64,000 bases of DNA from Euryodendron excelsum. Taxonomy: Eukaryota > Streptophyta > Magnoliopsida > Ericales > Pentaphylacaceae. Shown piece by piece: positions 51,701 to 59,799 of this stretch (the stretch's first letter is position 1; every line of letters begins with the position of its first letter). The notes below the pieces were generated by a model. The model made no database searches and was not told the DNA's origin. It saw nothing but the letters and a program-made list of their open reading frames with translations. The stretch is taken from positions 715,001 to 779,000 of the forward strand of contig CM065378.1 in NCBI GenBank assembly GCA_033060915.1, in the 5' to 3' direction. The translations under genes were made by a program, and so were the position numbers.

Positions 51701-54700
51701 ATTTCATCTGAATCTGAAAAAACATACATTATATTTTATAATTGAATTAGTTCAAGATGGTAGATATATCTAGTAACTGGTATTTACTTGAGTTAGAGTT
51801 AGAATTAGGTTGGTGGATTAAGTGAACTAAATTTCAATGTTTCAATAGATGATGGCTGAAGTTCTATTTTTGGTTAATAATAAACTGTTTTGAAGTAGGA
51901 ATATATTATTTCTAGTGCCGAAATATTACATGTCCAATTGCTTGAACAAAATGACATTGCAATCTCATTACTGCACCTCTTATTTATGGCTCTTCCTCAT
52001 TCTTGTCATCCAAGTGGAACCTTATTTTTGTACTTAAGGTGACACATTAGGCGAAACCTCTTCTTCTTTATTTTCTAGTCTATGCTTTAAAACCTGTCCT
52101 GTTTCCTTCCTAACACATTTTGTTTTGTGACTATATTATAAACCCAACCTAACATTCAATAAAAGTTTTGTAATTTATGTATGATACAAGTATTATATGC
52201 ATATGCTAAACTTTCAATTTACAAAATTTAAACAGTGGTTTTCGGGATTCCTAGTTGTTGGGTTGCCCAAGTCACCTGTTGATATTTATGCAAGCAACTT
52301 CTTCCAGCATGCATGTTTACCTTAGTTATTGTATAATGGTTCGATACCATACCATTCAATTAATGTTTTCTCTGTACTTCGGTAAGATTTGTTGGACAGC
52401 TGGTCCTGATCCCACAATGTGGCTTGCATTAAGATTGAATTGGAGGCCAACTATTTGCTTCTCGGATCTGTTGCAAAATTTTCTTCTCATTTTATTTTGA
52501 CTTGAGCTTCTACATGTTTCCACAGATCCACGTGTCATGTATTCAGAACCTGCTAAGTTTGTGGCAAAGATGAGAGATATGAAGACTGATGATAATATAC
52601 TGTTGTTCAAATGTGAACTCGGTGCTGGGCACTTTGCAAAGTCGGGACGGTAATATCTTCTGCTGGTTAATTTTCTTACTGGTTTTATATTTATTTGCTA
52701 CATAAGTGTCCGAAGTGTTTAATAAGTGTACACTGATCCCGAGGTAGAAGGTAACTGATACTTCTTGTGGGGATGGAACAAGTAAACTGAAGTTCTGTTT
52801 CGGAAAATTTCCCAGCATTTTCCGTCATTTTTCAACGTTTGTTAACTATTTTGCTGTGTTTTGGAGTACCGGTATGCCACGCCTGCAGTACAGCGGCATG
52901 TTGAAATTTCAACCTTTCTTGTGTGTTCAGCAAAGCATTTATTGCTAGTCAGTAAACATTCAGAAGGCCTGGTATAGATACTACAAAGGCTACAAAGCTA
53001 GCATTTATTGCCTACTACACACACACACACACTCTCCTCTCGCTCTCATAACTACAAGACTTCTACTATTATATATAAATGTCACATCTAACTATTATTT
53101 TAGGTTTTTCTTTTTTATCGCAAAGCAATTTATAATTTCATTGCTTGTTAAAATAAAGCATTTAATTTTTTATTTTGCTATAAAAGTACTATAAAAAACT
53201 TTATTTATAAATAATGCCTCTTATAAATAATATCATTTTTTATTTGTCGAGTATATTTATTTTCTTGTGTTAACAAAATTTAGTATCGAAAATATTTGAA
53301 ATTGATATAGGTAGTGTCATATTATGTATATAAAAGTTTATAAATATGTATATTTTCATAAATTATAGTATTTTCGACGATAAGTTCTGAAATGGTATGC
53401 CAAAATGCACCGATATTGTTACATACAGGAACAATGGCAAAAAGTGCATATTGTACTAATGGCAAAAACGGTACGCTGGCTGGTAGGGGATTGATAACCA
53501 TAGTAGGAGTTGATAGCTTTTAGCAAGACTGGAATCTGAAACAAGTAGGGCAGGGCACAATAAAGACGTAACGTAAGAGTAAATGGGGAGTTTCCTAAGA
53601 AGAGTGTTTGCGAAATTTTTATCAAATCACTATTAAGAATGAAAGCAATAGACTAATACAGAGGCATGGAGTATAGTTCTTACGCTCAGTCCTGAGGTCA
53701 TTTCATTTGGAGCTCAGTTTTACTAAGCCCCAGCTCTGCCCATTTAATTGGATGAGCCAAGGCTGAGCTTGGACCAGCCTGAATTTGAGGATAGAGAAGT
53801 GAGAGTGGGCCAACACATAACAAATAAAGTCTTCAACATTTACCTTGAAAAATAGATTTTTATCTTCTAATAACAATATGCCCAAGCATGAGATGTCAAA
53901 AGACCTCATGGATCATGGAGAGTAACCAGTAGGAGTAAGGTCAACTAGTAGAAGCTTGAATAGAGACTAAAAATAAATTCTGTTAAATATATATATCCCT
54001 CCTTCCGTTCGGGCCAAGTTCAGGCTTTAAGCTAAGCATGGCTCAAGCTTAGTCTGAAATTAAATCTGCCCTCAATACTTTTAATCAATCTCAACTCGAC
54101 CATAACTTGAATTGAGCTCAACGTGGAAAAGTGCAGGCCAAGTGAACAGGCTTCGGGCTTGCTCATCCAATTGACAGGCCTATGCAAGGCCATTGTTTCC
54201 GACACTTTGAATTGATGGGACCATATGAGTGTTTAGGTATGGGGGTCACAGTACACATGGTTATATGCGCCAAGTGGCCACATTCTCCACATTACCTCTT
54301 CTAACCACCAAAGTTAGCAAAGCTATGTTCTCTGGACTCTTCTAAATATGTGAAGTATCCGTGTCGGACACTCGACACTAGTTGGACACACATCTAATAA
54401 AGACGTATAACTAATTGAGTTTACTATAAAACCAAGTATAGGACTTTTATTTTATGTATAAAATGCTATATTTTAGTTTGTAAATACCATTTTATCTTAA
54501 AATAACAAAAGAAATATTTAAAAAATATAAAATCTAATCGTGTTCCAGTGTCTTTGGATATGAGAATTAGATGAATTTGGCACTTGAACACGTACGCGCT
54601 CTCGACACTCATACCTGAGTCTAGGTAACATAGGGCACTGCCACATCAGATTAGGTGAAACTAATCTACGTTGTGCCTTAGTCCTAGACCCGCCTAGAGG

Positions 54701-56141
54701 CAAGCTCCAAAAGCCTCTGGAGTGGGGCACCTAAAAATCCCTCCCTTGGCGCAGCCAAGGGTCCTAAGGGACTCCCCCCATGGAACTCTGAGGGATTCTC
54801 TACCTCACCCTTGGGCATCCCTGCAGATGCATCCTCCATCTCGACATTGGGCATTCTTCCAAGATGCACCATCCAGTTAAGAGGCAACCTGTACCTTTTG
54901 GGTCTTTAGTAGACTCACCCCTTCGGGATGTCATACAGACATGGCATCTCTAGCCAGGCATGACCTCTCGCGGGACCATCAATGATTTATGGTTTGGAGG
55001 ATGGGCTTAATGGCTACATTATTGGTCTCTCGCCTAGAGGGGCCTATCCTTGACCCGCACTGAGAAAGAAATCTCCATCTAAATCAAGATGTGCGAAGAC
55101 AAAGGCAATTCGAAGGAGAAGACAAAAGGCATTTAAGGCATCTATTGCTTGGTCAACTCTGCATCTATGAGCATAGCTCACCTACCTCTATGAAATCTAG
55201 GATGCAGGGCTGACCCCTTTGTGGATAGCAGGAACAAACCATCACACCCATCACGGGTTGGCTCTCCCTCTTTGCACCCTTCACCCATACAAAGGGATTC
55301 CATCATTTTCTTCATCAGATCATCATATCGATACAGTGGTTCTCTGTGTGTGTGTGTGTGTGTGTGTGGGGGGGGGGCTGCTATTAATTCTCTCCCTTTC
55401 GCTCTCTTCTTGGTTCGAGAAACATTGAGTGAATTATACTTTCCAGATAGTACACATACACCCATGACCGTTATGGTCACCCACAAGTGGCAATACAAGG
55501 AGTTTTGGGGGGAGAAGGGAGGCAAAGTTCTCATCTTCTTGCCCTTACTACACAAGATTAATCACCTTGATAGCTTGCTCCTTTTAAAGCATGTTGATAT
55601 TTGCATAACAAAAAGAATAGAAAAGTAATAAATGTTAGATATCATTATAATGCTTCTCACTTTAAAATTTAAATGAAAACCACTGTATGCTTTCAGGTCT
55701 TTTGTATTTCGAGAATTTGTAAGTAATGATTTTAAAAGCTAAATTCCATGAATGATTTTTGTCATTCTACTGCAATTGAAGATATATAGAATGACTTGAG
55801 TTCTATCTTATTTCATCTTATTTTAGAATATTTAGCCTGAAGTTCATTTAGGATGGAAATACGAATGGCCTGATTGGTCTGGGGTGTTGAGAGAGAGAGA
55901 GAGAGAGAGTACTATAATTTTCATATATGTGCTAATGTCCTAATGAGCTCTGAGAATCCAAGTTGATCTTCAAATAACCAGTTGGCATATATCTGCACGT
56001 TCTGATTGACAGACACATGCACCTTTTCATGGGCGCAGGTTTGAGAAGCTCCAAGAAGATGCCTTCATCCTTGCATTTGTGATGAAGGCTTTAGACATGG
56101 TTGCTGCCTTCAGCTCATCAGGGGAGGAGGAGAAAAACTAA
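23358..56141 (+). CDS. Oligopeptidase B-like serine peptidase (prolyl oligopeptidase family S9A), 11 exons
   Basis: The join is 23358-23898, 28145-28428, 28557-28751, 37944-38290, 43823-44114, 44491-44649, 45259-45624, 49533-49598, 49786-49834, 52526-52649, 56039-56141: 2526 nt, 841 aa plus TAA, and every intron is GT..AG. The family cleaves peptides after basic residues. An N-terminal beta-propeller (about residues 125-540) covers a C-terminal alpha/beta-hydrolase domain (about 600-835). The nucleophile is in GRSAGG (Ser682), the acid is in LNDPRV (Asp767) and the base is in GAGHF (His802). The Ser-Asp and Ser-His spacings of 85 and 120 equal those of E. coli OpdB/PtrB (S532, D617, H652, recalled). 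Residues E726 and E728 fall at the positions of the P1-pocket acidic pair of bacterial oligopeptidase B. From Met120 the protein is 722 aa, close to plant homologues of about 710 aa. The first 119 residues may be an organelle-targeting extension or partly untranslated. Location in the cell is not determined by the sequence. Confidence 0.95.
23484..23533 (+). repeat. Hexanucleotide microsatellite inside exon 1 (GCTTCC-type)
   Basis: Tandem GCTTCC/GTTTCC hexamers encode an alternating Ser-Ala/Ser-Val tract. In-frame hexamer slippage would change protein length by two residues without a frameshift. The same bases read as an acidic Glu/Thr-Ala-rich open frame on the other strand, which is only a shadow. 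Confidence 0.85.
23636..23740 (+). repeat. Trinucleotide/hexanucleotide repeats inside exon 1 (poly-Ser and poly-Thr)
   Basis: Runs of TCG/TCT/TCA triplets (23636-23685) encode about 17 consecutive serines. ACG triplets (about 23700-23714) encode a Thr run, and TCT triplets follow the internal ATG at 23715. All are multiples of three and in frame. The antisense strand shows a poly-Asp open frame that is an artefact of this repeat. Confidence 0.85.
24931..25372. mobile_element. MITE-like element with AAGCAYGGACA terminal inverted repeats
   Basis: The left end TAAGAAGCATGGACATT and the right end AATGTCCGTGCTTCCTAA form an imperfect inverted repeat. Flanks TGGATAAGC (24922-24930) and TGGATAATA (25373-25381) agree at 7 of 9 bases, which suits a 9-bp Mutator-type duplication. 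Subterminal regions are rich in GACACGG/GTGTCC. It is 442 bp and non-coding. Related GACAC-rich sequence occurs in introns 3 and 10. Confidence 0.65.
25600..26800 (-). pseudogene. LINE (L1-type) ORF2 C-terminal remnant, antisense in intron 1
   Basis: Minus-strand translation gives EDFSTVMSSKVGNGRRVKFW, followed by RHRPLRDVYQNLYNIA and then AWEVVPSCLMWGIRRERN and SFIDFLGDLY. This is the order seen at the C-terminus of plant L1 ORF2 (post-RT and zf-RVT region). Stops and frame changes are present. The 3' end carries an A-rich tail, seen as a T-run near 25643 on the + strand. It is 5'-truncated, as is usual for LINEs. Confidence 0.75.
28145..28428 (+). CDS. Exon 2 of the oligopeptidase B-like gene
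   Basis: It encodes residues 181-275 with acceptor ttttcag and donor gtaaga. It carries the AEIRGRIKEDD and GPYYYYERT blocks and a VMLDEN block typical of the first propeller blades in plant and bacterial oligopeptidase B. The preceding intron 1 is 4.2 kb. Confidence 0.95.
28557..28751 (+). CDS. Exon 3 of the oligopeptidase B-like gene
   Basis: It encodes residues 276-340, phase 0 at both ends, with acceptor caacag and donor gtatga. The AYAEDTKGDEIYT motif is strongly conserved in this family. The 128-bp intron before it is the shortest in the gene. The following intron 3 (28752-37943) is the longest, at 9.2 kb. Confidence 0.95.
29722..30950 (-). mobile_element. LTR-retrotransposon remnant with tRNA-Met primer-binding motif
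   Basis: On the minus strand, TTGCATCA is followed by ATTGGTATCAGAGC, the plant initiator-tRNA-Met primer-binding motif that marks the junction of 5' LTR and internal region. The motif occurs twice (about 29750 and 29792 on the + strand as GCTCTGATACCAATT). The LTR would extend towards higher coordinates. Its body (30080-30430) is very purine-rich on the + strand, which creates misleading open frames on both strands. The outer LTR boundary near 30950 is approximate. Confidence 0.5.
31868..32110. mobile_element. GACAC-rich MITE relative in intron 3
   Basis: It begins CTAAGAAGCACAGACAC, like the left end of the 24931-25372 element, and continues with many GTGTCGGACAC/GGGACACG units. The second terminus is not recognised, so it is probably incomplete or diverged. 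Confidence 0.45.
32445..33275 (+). repeat. AT-rich direct duplication, unit about 442 bp
   Basis: The segment from about 32445 recurs from about 32887 with the same order of blocks: TTCAATTAGTAATTATCTC, ATATAGAAATAC, AATACATAATTAAATTA, CATTTATTTAGATGAATA, ACAATACATGAA and AAATAAATGCAGT. The second copy has small deletions. It contains no coding sequence. Confidence 0.8.
34043..35572. mobile_element. DNA element with about 150-bp terminal inverted repeats
   Basis: The left end AGGGTAAATTACACTGACCA through about 34190 is the inverted complement of about 35430-35572 (right end TGGTTAGTGTAATTTATCCT), including GACAATTACACTG and TTTAAAACATTGTAA blocks. Flanks AAATTTT (34036-34042 and 35573-35579) could be a target-site duplication. 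The interior is C-rich on the left (34300-34900) and has GA-rich and TGGTGATG-type sequence on the right. No transposase is present. Long TIRs suggest a non-autonomous Mutator-like or foldback element (inference). Confidence 0.75.
35874..37176 (+). mobile_element. Solo LTR, 1303 bp, with perfect 5-bp target-site duplication
   Basis: It starts TGTTGGGC and ends CTCTAACA, flanked by ATCTT on both sides (35869-35873 and 37177-37181). It is related to copies at 6499-7801 (+), 16268-19464 (-) and 1558-1838 (-). It lies in sense orientation inside intron 3. It carries no internal region, so it arose by LTR-LTR recombination. Its TGTTGG..AACA ends resemble Ty1/copia LTRs (inference). Confidence 0.85.
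37944..38290 (+). CDS. Exon 4 of the oligopeptidase B-like gene
   Basis: It encodes residues 341-456 with acceptor ttaatag and donor gtaata. The CLYHEKDDMFS, ASESKTTRF and GIDTSVSHRG blocks belong to the middle propeller blades. It ends in phase 2, and its last codon is completed by exon 5 to give HRES. Confidence 0.95.
38369..38826 (+). repeat. Tandem duplication, unit about 232 bp
   Basis: TATTCCTCTCATTGAYATTAA starts at 38369 and again at 38601. The two copies stay nearly identical to GTTCCCCTTTTTCTCTTTGATGATG. Differences are few, so the duplication is fairly recent. On the minus strand both copies share an open frame that is a by-product of the repeat. Confidence 0.9.
41286..42673 (+). 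mobile_element. 1.39-kb repeat inserted inside a (CT)n microsatellite
   Basis: It begins GTTGGCCC.. followed by CAACCCAAGAGGGGGGGTGAA and ends GGCGTGGAGTCAACA, matching the nested repeat at 17028-18578. A (CT)n tract lies on both sides (41262-41283 and 42674-42702), as expected if the insertion split or duplicated a microsatellite. It contains several TGTGTCGACAC-type imperfect palindromes near 41970-42145. No protein-coding content is seen. Confidence 0.7.
43823..44114 (+). CDS. Exon 5 of the oligopeptidase B-like gene
   Basis: It encodes residues 456-553 with acceptor tgtccag and donor gtaagt. The VVFERENGLPK and DPVYSVDPSES blocks mark the last propeller blades. The exon completes the split Ser codon from exon 4 and ends in phase 0. 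Confidence 0.95.
44115..44490 (+). other. Intron 5 of the peptidase gene (376 bp)
   Basis: T-rich GT..AG intron, phase 0, with nothing else seen. Confidence 0.9.
44491..44649 (+). CDS. Exon 6 of the oligopeptidase B-like gene
   Basis: It encodes residues 554-606 with acceptor gactcag and donor gtaata. It spans the propeller-to-hydrolase transition: SNYITERLWATAPDG followed by DGSDPLLLYGYGSYE, the conserved oxyanion-hole region of S9A peptidases. The YGYGSY tyrosines are typical of this site. Confidence 0.95.
44650..45258 (+). other. Intron 6 of the peptidase gene (609 bp)
   Basis: T-rich GT..AG intron, phase 0, with no element recognised. Confidence 0.9.
45259..45624 (+). CDS. Exon 7: catalytic Ser682 exon
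   Basis: It encodes residues 607-728 with acceptor gtcaacag. It contains HVRGGGEMGRQWYE, FIACAEYLIEKKYC and the nucleophile elbow GRSAGG (Ser682). It ends in PLTTSEWE, whose two Glu residues (726 and 728) align by spacing with the P1-Arg-binding pair of bacterial oligopeptidase B. The donor is gtcagc, with an unusual C at +3. Confidence 0.96.
46136..47880 (+). pseudogene. LINE (L1-type) reverse-transcriptase remnant, sense in intron 7
   Basis: Blocks in order are MISK..LQNAFVGGAQILDAVLVA, a damaged stretch with LLFADNTI at the position of the RT FADD catalytic motif, LSINLAKSKIIPVG, then GERDSLWRKVVAGKCG and VGDGSKVRFWLDSW. Next comes MVMDWCYMCKNSGV (zf-RVT region) and finally WSIGQERNHRAFEGVESF. 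These follow plant L1 ORF2 from RT to C-terminus. Several stops and frameshifts, one deletion between MISK and QNAFV, and FADN in place of FADD show it is dead. A (GA)n tract lies at 47589-47611. Confidence 0.85.
48838..48985 (+). mobile_element. Possible tRNA-derived SINE head
   Basis: GGATGGTTAAAGC resembles a pol III A box, and about 60 bp downstream TATGAATCCTGGCC resembles a B box. A TGGTGAGGCCTC.. body follows. There is no clear A-tail or target-site duplication, so this is tentative. Confidence 0.3.
49533..49598 (+). CDS. Exon 8 of the oligopeptidase B-like gene (22 codons)
   Basis: A 66-bp phase-0 microexon-sized exon with acceptor ttctgcag and donor gtgagc. It encodes EWGDPRREEF and MKSYSPVDN, conserved in the hydrolase domain, and lies between the 3.9-kb intron 7 and the 187-bp intron 8. 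Confidence 0.95.
49599..49785 (+). other. Intron 8 of the peptidase gene (187 bp)
   Basis: GT..AG, phase 0, T-rich, with nothing else seen. At this size it falls below the 300-bp threshold but is given so that the gene model is complete. Confidence 0.9.
49786..49834 (+). CDS. Exon 9 of the oligopeptidase B-like gene (49 bp)
   Basis: It encodes residues 751-766 (VTAQNYPAILVTAGLN) plus the first base of the catalytic Asp codon. Acceptor gcacag, donor gtaagt. The strand VTAGLN precedes the acid of the catalytic triad. Confidence 0.95.
49925..50321 (-). pseudogene. matR: Nuclear copy of mitochondrial maturase gene (NUMT)
   Basis: The minus-strand translation reads EPDTSHFCSGRGCHLALRQI, continues with KEERGTSHWFLEF and NIRKSFHTIGRHL, then IFKEEIEDPMFFYSIQK and SAGQLVGR. 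After a frameshift come EGPYSVPHSVL, GNIYLHKLDQE and KKYEIP. This is the reverse-transcriptase-like part of plant mitochondrial MatR, a group II intron maturase encoded in nad1 intron 4. Frameshifts and stops exclude function. It is antisense to the host gene. Ends are approximate. Confidence 0.85.
50322..50700. other. Probable further organelle-derived DNA, unidentified
   Basis: This stretch continues from the matR fragment and is markedly more G+C-rich (50330-50520) than the surrounding intron, with text such as AGCTACCGCTATCC on the minus strand that has the feel of mitochondrial intergenic DNA. The part 50580-50700 reads on the + strand as NKGILDWIRNPILGSVWIKD, which looks organellar but which I could not name. 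Confidence 0.4.
52526..52649 (+). CDS. Exon 10: catalytic Asp767/His802 exon
   Basis: It completes the Asp767 codon and encodes DPRVMYSEP through GAGHFAKSGR, which includes His802. Acceptor ccacag, donor gtaata; it ends in phase 2 within the Arg808 codon. The exon reads open throughout. Confidence 0.95.
53735..54190. mobile_element. MITE-like element with inverted termini (hAT-type?)
   Basis: The left end CCCATTTAATTGGATGAGCC is the imperfect inverted complement of the right end TTGCTCATCCAATTGACAGG. Internal text is rich in GAGCTTGG/CCAAGCTC motifs, as in many plant hAT-derived MITEs with GGCCTGTCAA ends. No target-site duplication is certain. Confidence 0.5.
54345..54640. mobile_element. 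GACAC-rich MITE relative in intron 10
   Basis: The left part GTGTCGGACACTCGACAC and the right part CTCGACACTCATACCTGAG flank an AT-rich centre, resembling the 24931-25372 element. Termini are eroded. Confidence 0.4.
55345..55378 (+). repeat. (TG)n followed by poly-G
   Basis: About 12 TG dinucleotides lead into about 9 G residues. Confidence 0.95.
56039..56141 (+). CDS. Exon 11: C-terminal exon with stop
   Basis: It encodes the end of Arg808 through residue 841 (FEKLQEDAF..), then TAA at 56139-56141. The acceptor is gcgcag. The helix FVMKALDM is conserved. The acidic/basic tail after ALDMVAA is short and variable in homologues. Confidence 0.93.
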
Positions 56142-56362
56142 CTATGATTGAAAATGGTTGATGAATGCTCTACTAATCATGTCTCGCGCCACGTGGATTT
56201 TATCAACCATTATCTTTTTTTTATTTATTATTATTTATTTTTAATTACTATTAAGAGCATCCATACAATTGAAAATTTGTTATTCTTGCTGCCACAGGCA
56301 CTGCAGTTTGCTTCACTTCTTGTTGATTATTAGTAATTTATATTTTTGATTGTTTCTAGTTG
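56142..56362 (+). other. Probable 3' UTR of the peptidase gene
   Basis: AT-rich, T-rich sequence follows the stop codon. No canonical AATAAA lies in the first 220 bp. The next one, AATAAA at about 56763, lies beyond a (TA)n tract. The true polyadenylation site cannot be fixed from sequence alone. Confidence 0.4.
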
Positions 56363-56364
56363 TA

Positions 56365-56365
56365 G

Positions 56366-56401
<36 letters not shown>
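56365..56401. repeat. (TA)n microsatellite downstream of the peptidase gene
   Basis: An almost uninterrupted TA tract about 225 bp after the stop codon. Confidence 0.95.
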
Positions 56402-56404
<3 letters not shown>

Positions 56405-58315
56405 ACCATCCATATCGTGAGAGGCAGGGCTGGCTGCTGTCAATGCAAATTCAAAAGTAAATTAAATTGCCCCCCAGGATGGAACAGCTTGGCTTGCCCC
56501 CAATTTTGGGGGGTTACCATGAAAAGGTTGTGCTGTGCATCTGAAACAAGTAAAAATTAGTGTGGCCCGGTTGCTATTATTGCACGGGCAAGGCAAATTT
56601 GTGTGAGACGACAAAATTGACATTCAAATGCAATTTATTTTTGTCTGGTCAACAGAGCCACCACTAGAAATTATTGTTCCACGACCGAGTCATATATGCA
56701 ATATATACATATATAGATGTGTTTGGGGCTGTGGAATCTGCTATTTTAGCTGTGGAATAACATAATAAAGTGATTTTACAAATCTTGTATCATATGTTTG
56801 CAGCAAATGAATTTCGATCCACCCTGCACTGCATTGCACGTGCAAGTCATCCATTTCCAAATCCCATTAACGTAGGAGGGTCCCCTGCAGGAAGGAAATT
56901 GGATACCAATTGTCTGGGAGGGAGGGACAATGTATATTTGTATATGTATGTCTGTATAGACGCAAACTCTGGCAGCCTTGGGTGTGGGGGGGCTGTCTGC
57001 AGGGGGCTGTCTGCATATATAATCACGCCCAATTTTGAGTCTGAGCTTAACCCAAAAATTACTCCCACACAGAGCATGCACACTAGCAAATCCTGACAAA
57101 TTATCATTACTGGAATTATTTGAGGATCTTTAAAATTATTTTTATCTCAATTTTGTCAAATCTTTCACTAGTTCCTACCCAGTTATAAAGGCCCACTGTC
57201 TTTTCCTTTTTCTTTTTCTTTTTGTTTCGAAAAGAGGGTGAAAACTATGATTCAAGACGCCCAACAAATGTTTCTTTCAAGTATCCTTCAAGTCTGACTA
57301 ATAAAAAAGAGAAAATAGAGAAAGAGTCTTTGTAGTTGGGAGGGATTTTCTCCATGGAAAGCCTATGAGAGATTTGGTAGGATTGAGATAAGATTTGTTT
57401 TAAATATTAATTTATGGCTCTATATTTCTATTTTAATTCATCTAGTGTTTGGAACAAATTATGGATCCGTTAAATTAGACTTATCTAAACATGATACCGT
57501 TAAATAAGGAGTTTTCAAACCAAAAAATAAAATAAAATAAGGAGTTTGGGGATTATGGAGGTTAAGGTCCGGAGGAGAGCTGAGCCCATTATTTGATAGC
57601 CAATTCATTCATCGGACAAATTTTTGTTTTTTCTTTCCTGGACATCAATCATTGAATTTTGGAGTAACACAAAAAGATGTTAATACTGCACCAGTAAATA
57701 CTTCATTACTTGCCCAGATATTCAAAACAGACACCAAATAAAAAAAGAATTAAAGAACAAGTTTGATCAAGCTAGTAACGCTTGAGCGTGAATCTATAGG
57801 TCCTAAACCCAGAACCAAACTAATCCAACTTCAGAAAATGTGGGTTGGTTCAAGTTGGTATTATAGGTCTAATTACATTTTTATATAACTTAACTTATTC
57901 AATAAACTTTTTTTTGGCTATTACTATAATACAAAATTTGTAAAGCCCAATAATATGCTATGATATATGTATGGGAGTAAGACATAAATATAATCATAAC
58001 ACACTAGGACATGCTAATTAAATTATATAATTTATAAACTTTCACAAAAATAAATAATGGGTCAATTCTCGGGTTTGTTCATATTACCCAGTCGACAGCC
58101 TAAGAACCAAACTCATAAAGGCCGGGTTAGTTTTGTTCATGTGTTATTTGATTTTTATTACTCCTACTTGAGCAGCGAAAGCCACCGCCAATATATTTCA
58201 AGCTAATTAAAGTTCAAAGTTTTATGTACTCACTACTCTGCTATCTGCTTCTTTTGCCGTTACTTCTCGTCAAATGAAAAAAGTAAACAACTTAAAGAAA
58301 TCTAGGTGCAGTTAA
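56402..58315. other. Intergenic, no gene recognised
   Basis: Overlapping short open frames on both strands at 56770-57107 have no recognisable family and sit in ordinary sequence. A GGGTT/AACCC-rich pair at about 57795-57880 and 58075-58140 may be a MITE remnant. Confidence 0.45.
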
Positions 58316-58889
58316 TCACTCCTTCAAATGAACACTTTCTATCAACTCCCTTCTTCAAATAAGCATTTTCCATAAACATTTTTTTTTTCTAATTCAAAAC
58401 TTTCAAGTCTTTTTTCAAATCATGCTTTCTAAAACTTTTTATTCTCAAAATTATTTAAAAAAATGTGCATACGCGCATTATCCATCCCCAATAAGATTAT
58501 CAACGTATTTTTCTAAAACTATAAGAATGGATTTAGCAATTGAAGATTTGTGAGTAGATATATAGGGTGGATAGGCATGTAAGTATTGATTCATTAACCG
58601 AAATAGGGTGATGATTGATACATTTTCTATACGAAACCAACTCTTGGACCTAAATTTCTAATTCATAGACCAACCTGAAGTCATTTAAAAAAAAACAGAT
58701 CTTTCAAAAATCAAAATCTATTTTCAAAAACAAAAATTATTTTAAAAGTATAGGATGTTCTTTTGAGCATGCTTATTTTTAAGTAACCTAATGCACCTTT
58801 ACCAAAGTTAGCTGGTGACGCAATGTCTTTCTCTCGAGAGGGGAGTTCCCAGCCCAAGTTGAAATCAGGGTGTGTTAGGGCGCTTCACA
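58316..58889 (+). mobile_element. 3' fragment of long-LTR family
   Basis: It matches the last 600 bp of copies A and B in order: short CAAATC/TTTTCAAA units, GTAGATATATAGG..GGCATGTAAGTA (compare 6050-6090), ATACGAAACCAACTC..ACCTAAATTTC, AAGTAACCTAATGCACCTTTACC..AAAGTTAGC, and an end similar to GGGCGCTTCACA. It is strongly diverged. Confidence 0.55.
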
Positions 58890-59082
58890 CTTTACGTAAA
58901 ATCTCACTTTAATTCCTCTTTTTTCACTTGCTTTAGTCAACCCCTGCAGTTATGCTCAAGTTATAATGTGGACTTTTTGTTAGCTATTGTTTGTCCAGTT
59001 GACAGGAAAATGCTCATGTAACATTCACATGGGTTGCAAATTACCTTTTTTGCCATTACAAAAAGCCATAAATAAAAAAAAT

Positions 59083-59290
59083 AGGATTATTACACTAAGT
59101 ACCCTTACATTTTATACCGAATCTCACATTGGTCTCACAGGGGTATTTTCATATATTGGAAAAGCAATTGCTATAGGAAAGTTCACATTACAACTTGACT
59201 ATAAGCGTTAGGTTTAACTGTTTCAATTGAAAAACGAAGGACAAATGTATGATTACGCATAAAGAGCTAGGGTGCTAAGTATAATTAACC
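59083..59290. mobile_element. Small inverted-repeat element (about 208 bp)
   Basis: The left end AGGATTATTACACTAAGTAC and the right end GGGTGCTAAGTATAATTAACC are imperfect inverted complements. Size and AT-content suit a MITE. No firm target-site duplication is seen. Confidence 0.4.
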
Positions 59291-59600
59291 TTTTTTTAAA
59301 TTACCAGGCAGATTGACTAGCTAAGTGGTTCCCTTTGATCTCTCGTTAGTTTTTCTGTAATCATTTCTATTAATCTGCTTTTTATGTGAAGTTACAAGAA
59401 GGCGTTTGAAATTGTTGACAACTTCATTTTTAATATCCTCTGGTCCTCTAGATCGTCCAATTTCTTTCCCTGCAAATCATAGATATTTAAATATTTTCTC
59501 TCTATTCCCCTTCAACTTTTTTTTTTTTTGGAAAAATAAGGGGTATTATTATGTCTCATTTCCAACCATCTGGGCCTAGTTTTTTGTTTGTAGATGCTTA

Positions 59601-59799
59601 GTGGTTAAGGCTTGAGGTGTGGGGTTTGCTCCTTCCAAAATCTTAGGTTTAAAACCTCTTAAGTGCTATCAATTTCTGGGGGCATTTAGCCTGGTAATTG
59701 CTTGGTTTGTATGGGACAGAGGACTACACAGGTCTTGAAATTAATCGAGGTGTGTGCAAGTTGGTCTGGACATCCGGTTAGCAAAAAAGAAAAAAAATA
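59601..59799 (+). mobile_element. tRNA-derived SINE (Au-like)
   Basis: The head GTGGTTAAGGC resembles an A box. The body AATCGAGGTGTGTGCAAG followed by TTGGTCTGGACATCCGGTT is characteristic of the plant Au SINE 3' part. It ends in an A-rich tail (59782-59799). Flanking AGATGCTTA (59592-59600) and AGATGCTTTA (59800-59809) look like the target-site duplication. Confidence 0.8.

Larger units (their letters stand above)
49835..52525 (+). other. Intron 9 (2.7 kb), splits the catalytic Asp codon
   Basis: A phase 1 GT..AG intron between G and AT of Asp767. It contains mitochondrial-like DNA at 49925-50700. The rest (50700-52525) is AT-rich with no gene recognised. Confidence 0.9.
52650..56038 (+). 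other. Intron 10 (3.4 kb) of the peptidase gene
   Basis: A phase 2 GT..AG intron with MITE-like sequences (53735-54190, 54345-54640) and a (TG)n(G)n tract. The rest, including the G+C-richer 54640-55160 patch, has no recognised gene. Confidence 0.9.

Noticed and set aside
56770..57107. Overlapping open frames on both strands downstream of the gene
   Set aside because: No recognisable domain and no conserved blocks; length is within chance for this patch.
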